Origin: Butyrivibrio sp. AC2005 | Lineage (GTDB): Bacteria > Bacillota > Clostridia > Lachnospirales > Lachnospiraceae | Direction: 5' to 3' | Length of the DNA: 64,000 nucleotides | Assembly (NCBI RefSeq): GCF_000424145.1 | Contig: NZ_KE384138.1 | Coordinates: 286,090 to 350,089 of the forward strand | Shown: piece after piece, positions 59,268-64,000 of the stretch | Layout of the letters: the number at the start of each line of letters is the position of its first letter | How positions within the stretch are numbered: the first letter of the stretch is position 1 | Made by a program: the position numbers and the translations under genes | Notes under the pieces: model-generated | Told to the model about the DNA's origin: nothing | The model's input: the letters and a program-made list of their open reading frames with translations, nothing else | Database searches by the model: none

Positions 59268-59714
59268 TTAGGTCTCTCCCAAAAATTTTCCCATCATTAC
59301 GAAATTTGTGGATTCATAATAAGATAGCTTTGAATAGAAATGTTTGTGCATCTCATCGTTCACACTGTTTAGTTCTATGATAGAAGCGCAATTCTTACTA
59401 ACTTCTTGTTCCAGTATCTTTATAAAGTCAGTACCATAGCCTTTTCCTTGAAAGCCTTTAAATATTACAATCTCATCAAGAAAGTAGCCTCTTATATCAT
59501 CGAATTCCTTGAAGTAACCCATTAAATATCCGGTTATGCTGTTATTATCATCAAGCTGAACCATGCACATAGAGTCTTCCATAGTAAGTACCTGGTGGAT
59601 TCTTTTGTATGCCTTTTCATATGTCCAACAGCAATCTTCCACAGTGTTATAATATTCAATGTTCTTTTCTACTACATACGCCAAATCTTGTTCTGTCATT
59701 AGTCTGTAATTCAT
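59268..59714 (-). CDS. GNAT-family N-acetyltransferase
   Basis: The 148-aa protein has a GNAT fold: RLMTEQDLAYV at the N-terminus, GYFLDEIVIFKGFQGKGYGTDF (the acetyl-CoA-binding motif A, Q-x-x-G-x-G/Y) and a C-terminal SKLSYYES near motif B. The acceptor substrate is not known. It lies in the accessory region and is convergent with the antitoxin gene. The start has a CAGGTA site 5 bp upstream. Confidence 0.83.
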   Translation of the reverse strand: MNYRLMTEQDLAYVVEKNIEYYNTVEDCCWTYEKAYKRIHQVLTMEDSMCMVQLDDNNSITGYLMGYFKEFDDIRGYFLDEIVIFKGFQGKGYGTDFIKILEQEVSKNCASIIELNSVNDEMHKHFYSKLSYYESTNFVMMGKFLGET

Positions 59715-59812
59715 GATTTACCTGCCTGATATATTTTTAATCAACAAGTATAATCTTATCACAGTACTGTAGATGTAGAACAGAACTCATTAAAAGGGTA
59801 TGTCGAAGCTTT

Positions 59813-60048
59813 TCATTCCAACAAGGCTATCCAACGTACTAAATTTATCATAATCATTCTGATTTTATCCTCACCAAAATATTCAAATAGCCAATGGAAA
59901 TGATTACTATAGGACTCTATAGTCTTTTCTGACAAGTTCTAATCTCCGGGAAATATATAGATTCTCCATGAATACCATATATATCAGACTTGAAATCACA
60001 TCTAAATTCCAAACTTTTTGTAAGCTTTAACTCTAAAAAATCAGTCAT
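59813..60048 (-). pseudogene. Frameshifted hypothetical gene
   Basis: The ATG at 60048 overlaps the stop codon of the upstream 86-aa gene (ATGACTGA). Frame 1 reads MTDFLELKLTKSLEFRCDFK and on to YFPEIR, then a different frame carries LSEKTIESYSNHFHWLFEYF to a stop at 59813. The two halves join if one A is restored near 59938 (AGAACTTG to AGAAACTTG), giving about 78 residues. Both halves have protein-like composition, so a recent single-base deletion is the simplest reading. I do not recognise the family. Confidence 0.65.
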
Positions 60049-60301
60049 AAATTGCAGCATCCTCATCTTCATAGAATTTGGGCTGATATATCACAGTAGT
60101 CTTCCCGAATCGATTTCGTATCTTCTCAATCTCTGTATCATCTTTTGTATTCTCATCACAAAAATATACTATATCAAAACCATCCTCCCTTACAGTCTCC
60201 GGATTTATGAATACCCACACTCCATATAAGTCCGACAGCTGTTCTGGCTCAACATGCATTCCAACTCTAAGATCTTCCATTGTTAGTTTAGCTTTAACCA
60301 T
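60041..60301 (-). CDS. Hypothetical protein, 86 aa
   Basis: A small acidic soluble protein (begins MVKAKLTMEDLRVGMHVEPE, contains GVWVFINPETVREDGFDIVYF). AGAGGT lies 6 bp before the ATG. It is followed, with overlapping stop and start codons, by the frameshifted gene at 59813-60048, so they formed a translationally coupled pair. No family is recognised; the context is a small accessory module between a GNAT gene and RhuM remnants. Confidence 0.65.
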   Translation of the reverse strand: MVKAKLTMEDLRVGMHVEPEQLSDLYGVWVFINPETVREDGFDIVYFCDENTKDDTEIEKIRNRFGKTTVIYQPKFYEDEDAAIYD

Positions 60302-60391
60302 AGCATTACCTCTCTTTCAAAACTTCTCAAGAAAGCATTCTCTTGGCACTTTTAATGTTACACTCTTAACGTGAAAAAGCAATTAATTTTG

Positions 60392-60601
60392 TCAAAAATA
60401 TTTCGTTGAAAAATTATGATAAATATCGTAACACACATACCCTACTGACAGAATCATATCAAGATTATAAATCTTAGGTTTTCTTCCGCCGGTACTTTTA
60501 TCGGAAAAACCGATAGAAGTCCCATCGAGTTCTCCGGTATCAATGATATTATTTATATGCTCACTTAGAGTAGATTGCTTAACACCAAACAGTTCTCCCA
60601 T
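60392..60601 (-). pseudogene. RhuM-like gene fragment
   Basis: The 69-codon frame resembles the central part of RhuM-family virulence proteins: MGELFGVKQSTLSEHI, TGELD and KIYNLDMILSVGYVC. Full-length members have about 30 more N-terminal residues and a long C-terminal Fic/Doc-like region; both are missing here. Upstream, the frame is interrupted and the sequence changes near 60601. RhuM genes are common on genomic islands and prophages. Confidence 0.7.
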
Positions 60602-60605
60602 GATC

Positions 60606-60761
60606 TTCGGTAACAGCCCTCAAACTATCAATCAGAACTACTTCACTACTTCAAATATGAGGACTGCTCGTGAGACACTAAACAAGAGAAAACCCGGGCA
60701 GAAAAATGGTAATCATAACAAGCGTTTGGTAATCAATATTTTTGACAATAAAAAAATCTGA
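60606..60761 (+). pseudogene. Possible C-terminal gene fragment on the plus strand
   Basis: An open frame with protein-like composition (NSPQTINQNYFTTSN, RETLNKRKPG, NKRLVINIFDN) runs to a TGA at 60759, just before the tRNA genes. Upstream of about 60606 the frame is only the antisense of the RhuM fragment, so the original N-terminus is gone. I cannot identify the family. Confidence 0.35.
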
Positions 60762-60800
60762 GACGCAGATATTATCTACATCTCAGACCTATTAAACCAA

Positions 60801-60873
60801 TGAGACACGTGGGAATCGAACCCACGACAACTTGATTAAAAGTCAAGTGCTCTACCAACTGAGCTAGTATCTC
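60801..60873 (-). tRNA. tRNA-Lys (UUU)
   Basis: A 73-nt cloverleaf: acceptor GAGATAC/GTGTCTC, D arm GCTC...GAGC, anticodon stem CTTGA/TCAAG with loop CTTTTAA (anticodon TTT), T arm GTGGG TTCGATT CCCAC. CCA is not encoded. It is the last tRNA of the four-gene operon. Confidence 0.97.
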
Positions 60874-60909
60874 ATATATATGAACTGCAAAAGCAGTGAT
60901 ATATCAAAA

Positions 60910-60981
60910 CTGGGCTAGCGGGATTCGAACCCACGAGTGCAGCAGTCAAAGTGCTGTGCCTTACCGCTTGGCGATAGCCCA
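60910..60981 (-). tRNA. tRNA-Gln (UUG)
   Basis: Acceptor TGGGCTA/TAGCCCA, anticodon stem CAGCA/TGCTG with loop CTTTGAC (anticodon TTG), T arm GTGGG TTCGAAT CCCGC. The D arm has the short type-I form. CCA is not encoded. Confidence 0.97.
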
Positions 60982-61066
60982 TCATACACAGCAAGATGTG
61001 CCTACATAAATAATAACTCAGATATAAAACTAAATCTAGAAGTTATTGCCCTTACAAATAAAAAAG

Positions 61067-61141
61067 GGTGGATAGTGGGACTCGAACCCACGGTCTCCAG
61101 AACCACAATCTGGCGCGCTAACCAACTGCGCCATACCCACC
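61067..61141 (-). tRNA. tRNA-His (GUG)
   Basis: Acceptor GTGGGTA/TATCCAC with an encoded extra G at position -1, the His identity element, and discriminator C. The anticodon stem CCAGA/TCTGG has loop TTGTGGT (anticodon GTG); T arm GTGGG TTCGAGT CCCAC. Confidence 0.97.
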
Positions 61142-61173
61142 ATACACTCAGATCTATATTAAAATCTGAAAAA

Positions 61174-61247
<74 letters not shown>

Positions 61248-61280
61248 ATGTTTATCGCAATCTCGCGGCGACATTTATAA

Positions 61281-61309
61281 AGTATAAAGTAGAGTTCCAA
61301 TTATGTCAA
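61281..61309 (-). promoter_or_regulatory. Near-consensus promoter of the tRNA operon
   Basis: TTGACA (61309-61304) and TATACT (61286-61281) on the minus strand are spaced by 17 bp, about 35 bp before tRNA-Arg. Confidence 0.85.
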
Positions 61310-61447
61310 TACGAAAATTGATATTTTTTTCAATTTCTATATTTATTTACTTTTCCGTATTATACCATATCAAAATTACGTCTTCCACAACTAATAAAAG
61401 AATTGCATATCATACTGTGCTTCTGCAATAATATAGTAAATACCGAG

Positions 61448-61478
61448 GCAGTCGGAAAGTCTTGATTTTTCCGATTGT
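61448..61478 (+). promoter_or_regulatory. Leader hairpin before the MATE gene
   Basis: GCAGTCGGAAA (61448-61458) pairs with TTTCCGATTGT (61468-61478), 11 pairs including two G-U, 9-nt loop, 12 nt before the ribosome binding site. It could influence translation or act as a weak attenuator. Confidence 0.4.
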
Positions 61479-61500
61479 TTCTTCATCTAAGGAGCCAACA

Positions 61501-62856
61501 ATGGGCAATTTATTCAAGGATAAAGTTTTTTATAATAAGTTAGTACGTCTCACTCTCCCTATTGCATTTCAGAGTCTGATGCTGGCGGCAGTTGCAGCCG
61601 CGGATGCGGTCATGCTGGGAAGAATCGAGCAAAATCAAATGGCAGCAGTGTCTCTTGCAACACAGATCCAGTTCGTCCAAAATATGGTACTTACCGCCGC
61701 AACAGCTGCAGGAGCCATCCTTGGAGCACAGTATTATGGAAAAAAGGACAGCGACACCATCAATAAAATCTTCGGCATGATGGTACGCGCCGTTGGCATT
61801 GTTTCAATTATAACTGCTGCTGGATGCCTGATTATACCTGTGCTTCTTATGCATATTTTCACCCATGATACGGAACTTATCAGAATCGGTGCATCCTATC
61901 TGAAAATAGCAGGCTGGTCATATCTCTTGACAGGCATAGCTGAATGCTACCTTGTAATAATGCGTATAACCGACCATGTAAACCGCAGTGCCCTCATAAG
62001 TACCGGTGCTGTTGTTCTCAACATTATTCTCAACTCCGTGTTTATTTTCGGACTGTTCGGGTTACCTGCAATGGGTGCAAACGGCGCTGCACTCGCAACG
62101 TTGATTTCCCGCATAATCGAACTCGCTTGGGCTGTTTTTTCCGCTCATCAGAAAAGATTTTTACATCCAAATTATCGATACATCTTCTCTTTCTTTGCCG
62201 ATCTGGAGAAAGATTTTATAAAAGTATCTCTTCCTTTATTGGGCGGAGGTCTTTTCTGGGGTGTTGGTTTTACTTCCTACACCGCCATCATGGGTCACCT
62301 TGGAAGTGACGCCGCTGCCGCCAATTCTGTAGCTGCTGTTGTCAGAGACCTCTTTTGCTGTATGTGTAACGGCATAAGTAGCGCCGGAGGAATTATGGTT
62401 GGTAATGAGCTGGGTGCCGGTAAGCTTTATAAAGGAAAAGAGTATGGCATCAGGCTTGCAAAAATATCATATATCATCGGATTCCTTTGCACAGCCCTGG
62501 TTCTTCTTGTCACTTATCCTGTCGTTAATTTTATGAAACTGACCGATTCTGCCAAAAGCCTTCTCATCGGCATGATGATCGTCATGGCTTTTTATATGAT
62601 TGGAAGGTGCGTAAACACCATCATCATAAACGGAATCTTTGGCGCAGGTGGTGACACGCTTTTCGACGTGTACAGCCTGGCTGTTTGCATGTGGTGTCTG
62701 GCTATACCAACCGCAGTTTTAGGTGCCTTCGTTTTTCACTGGCCAATAGTTGCAGTCTATGCCTGCACGTGCCTTGATGAGGTAGGAAAAATTCCATGGG
62801 TAATGTATCATTTCAAAAAATATAAATGGGTCAAGGACCTCACCAGGGTTTCATAA
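61501..62856 (+). CDS. MATE-family exporter
   Basis: The 451-aa protein has about twelve membrane segments and MATE features: LTLPIAFQSLMLAAVAAADAVMLG at the N-terminus, QNMVLTAATAAGAILGAQYYG, FGLPAMGANGAALATLISR and the second repeat with CNGISSAGGIMVGNELGAG. It differs clearly from the MATE protein at 21360-22724, so the two are not a recent duplication. The ATG at 61501 has AAGGAG 7 bp upstream. It has a terminator right after the stop codon. Confidence 0.92.
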   Translation: MGNLFKDKVFYNKLVRLTLPIAFQSLMLAAVAAADAVMLGRIEQNQMAAVSLATQIQFVQNMVLTAATAAGAILGAQYYGKKDSDTINKIFGMMVRAVGIVSIITAAGCLIIPVLLMHIFTHDTELIRIGASYLKIAGWSYLLTGIAECYLVIMRITDHVNRSALISTGAVVLNIILNSVFIFGLFGLPAMGANGAALATLISRIIELAWAVFSAHQKRFLHPNYRYIFSFFADLEKDFIKVSLPLLGGGLFWGVGFTSYTAIMGHLGSDAAAANSVAAVVRDLFCCMCNGISSAGGIMVGNELGAGKLYKGKEYGIRLAKISYIIGFLCTALVLLVTYPVVNFMKLTDSAKSLLIGMMIVMAFYMIGRCVNTIIINGIFGAGGDTLFDVYSLAVCMWCLAIPTAVLGAFVFHWPIVAVYACTCLDEVGKIPWVMYHFKKYKWVKDLTRVS

Positions 62857-62872
62857 CGCAATTATATCTAAT

Positions 62873-62915
62873 GGCATTTTGTAAAAGTCGTACGATTTTT
62901 ACGAAGTGCCTTTTT
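62873..62915 (+). terminator. Terminator of the MATE gene
   Basis: GGCA and TGCC (62873-62876 and 62907-62910) enclose GTAAAAgTCGTACGAtTTTTAC; the plus strand continues with TTTTT. The T-tract touches the stop codon of the convergent gene. Confidence 0.75.
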
Positions 62916-64000
62916 AATTATATCTGCAAACAGCTCTGCTTCCTTTGCTGCGCATAATCTTATAGAATACGCCGTTGCTGATTGAATCCTTAATATAGGA
63001 ATTCATGATATCCTTATATCTGTGTTTTCCATCCTTTTCATAATGAGAAACCAGTGACAGGAAAATGTCATCCTCATATTCCAGGTAAAGGACATCTCCA
63101 TCTTCCATCTTTATCAGGACGATTTCCGTTTTTTCATCAAGCGCTATTCTTGTATACTCAAAGTCCTCACTCTTAAGGAAACTGGTGATATCTTCAACCG
63201 CACCAACCATTGCCTCTGTAGCCTGATCGATGTCGTCAGGTGCAACGTTTTCCGTCATGATCTCAGTTTCAGGAGAACTATCTGTACCAGGCTCGGAATT
63301 ATCTGTTTCTTCAATTGAGATTTCTTCTGTTGCCTCAGGATTCATCTCTTCCGGTTCAATAGCCAGTTCTTCCTGTTCAGAAGCTGTCTCATCTGTTGTG
63401 ATATCAGCCTCGGTATCTAATGCCAGATCCTCTTCGCTTTGAAGCATGTCATCTACAGGGATTTCCACATCGGGAATATCAAGATCAAGCTCAGGAACTT
63501 CTATCTGTATATCATCAGTGAACTCCTCTACCTCAGGCTCCACTTCTTCTATAGGCTCATCCAAAATTGCTAGCTCTTCTTCCAGTGAAAGACCGGATTC
63601 TTCTTCGGTAGCTTCTACTGATGTTTCTTCAGTTGAAAGGAGTTCATCTAATAATGCTTCCTCGGATGCTGGTGTTTCTTCTACTGCAGGCGCTGTCTCA
63701 GCTACTGGCACTTCCTCTACCATTTCAGCAGGCACTTCTTCTGCCGCAGGTGCTGGTGTTTCTTCCACTATTGGTGATGCTTCTGCTACGGGCACTTCCT
63801 CAATCATAGGAGCAGGTGTTTCTTCTACTGCTGATGCTTCCTCCACTATAGGAGCTGACTCAGCCATTGGTACTTCTTCTATCGCAGGGGCAGGTACTCC
63901 TTCCACTATCGGTGCTGCCTCAGCTACCGGCGCTTCCTCTACTGCAGGTGTAGGAGCTTCCTCTATTACCGGTGCTGCCTCGGCTACCGGCACTTCTTCT
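62914..64000 (-). CDS. Glu/Pro/Ala-repeat protein, C-terminal part (cut by window end)
   Basis: The frame is open from the window end to 62914, so the N-terminus lies outside. The first 120 visible residues are degenerate repeats built from EEVPVAEAAPIVEE and EETPAPAIEE. An acidic low-complexity stretch rich in Glu, Asp, Thr and Ser follows (to about residue 245). The last 100 residues look like a folded domain (ITSFLKSEDFEYTRIALDEK, VLIKMEDGDVLYLEYEDD) with no name I can give. Such proteins may be scaffolds or surface-proximal linkers. No signal or membrane span is visible in this part. Confidence 0.75.
   Translation of the reverse strand, partial: EEVPVAEAAPVIEEAPTPAVEEAPVAEAAPIVEGVPAPAIEEVPMAESAPIVEEASAVEETPAPMIEEVPVAEASPIVEETPAPAAEEVPAEMVEEVPVAETAPAVEETPASEEALLDELLSTEETSVEATEEESGLSLEEELAILDEPIEEVEPEVEEFTDDIQIEVPELDLDIPDVEIPVDDMLQSEEDLALDTEADITTDETASEQEELAIEPEEMNPEATEEISIEETDNSEPGTDSSPETEIMTENVAPDDIDQATEAMVGAVEDITSFLKSEDFEYTRIALDEKTEIVLIKMEDGDVLYLEYEDDIFLSLVSHYEKDGKHRYKDIMNSYIKDSISNGVFYKIMRSKGSRAVCRYN

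Overview
The window is a 64-kb stretch of an AT-rich Firmicutes chromosome. Gene content points to Lachnospiraceae, probably Butyrivibrio or a close relative: a GGGtGRT-protein/NifU-like pair, several cyclic-di-GMP proteins, AsnA-type asparagine synthetase, AddAB, class B sortase, PurH split into PurO-like and AICAR-transformylase genes, and strong AGGAGG-type ribosome binding sites. This placement is inference from family content; no 16S gene is present. Most genes lie on the minus strand.

Layout. 1-9.5 kb: a truncated membrane sensor, an EAL/GGDEF protein, a YitT-like membrane protein, a CbbX/SpoVK-type AAA+ ATPase, a secreted GH25 lysozyme, a GAF-GGDEF cyclase and a TSUP exporter. 9.6-15 kb: the NifU-like/GGGtGRT operon, a secreted BspA-type protein preceded by a pseudoknotted leader RNA that I cannot assign, a histidine phosphatase carrying an in-frame 33-bp minisatellite, then two non-coding tandem arrays (53-bp and 17-bp units). 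15-26 kb: UvrD-like and SNF2 helicases, a DMT exporter and a MATE exporter converging on a very long inverted repeat, small secreted proteins, and a degenerate GGDEF-EAL protein. 26-38 kb: a PH-domain protein, D-Ala-D-Ala carboxypeptidase, TPR lipoprotein, RidA, then a probable operon valS-folC-small ORF-zinc-ribbon TPR protein-MBOAT-SGNH that looks like an envelope O-acetylation module downstream of housekeeping genes. 38-43.6 kb: an intergenic region with DnaA-box matches, an XPD-like helicase with an N-terminal nuclease, an HPr-like protein lacking the catalytic His, asnA, and a TPP riboswitch in front of thiT. 43.6-57 kb: addA and addB, then AICAR transformylase and PurO-like genes behind a ZTP riboswitch, a GH13 enzyme, a HAD phosphatase and a class B sortase.

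57-61.3 kb is the accessory part: a toxin-antitoxin pair whose toxin has an in-frame stop, a GNAT gene, a two-gene unit with a frameshifted partner, RhuM and other fragments, and a four-tRNA operon (Arg-His-Gln-Lys) with a near-consensus promoter. The window closes with a second MATE exporter and the C-terminal part of a long Glu/Pro/Ala-repeat protein.

The best-supported regulation is nucleotide and vitamin sensing by RNA (ZTP for purine synthesis, TPP for thiamine uptake). The least explained items are the leader RNA at 12994-13088, the 53-bp hairpin array at 14251-14612, the roughly 210-bp inverted repeat at 21139-21356, and the DnaA-box/palindrome region at 38216-38507.
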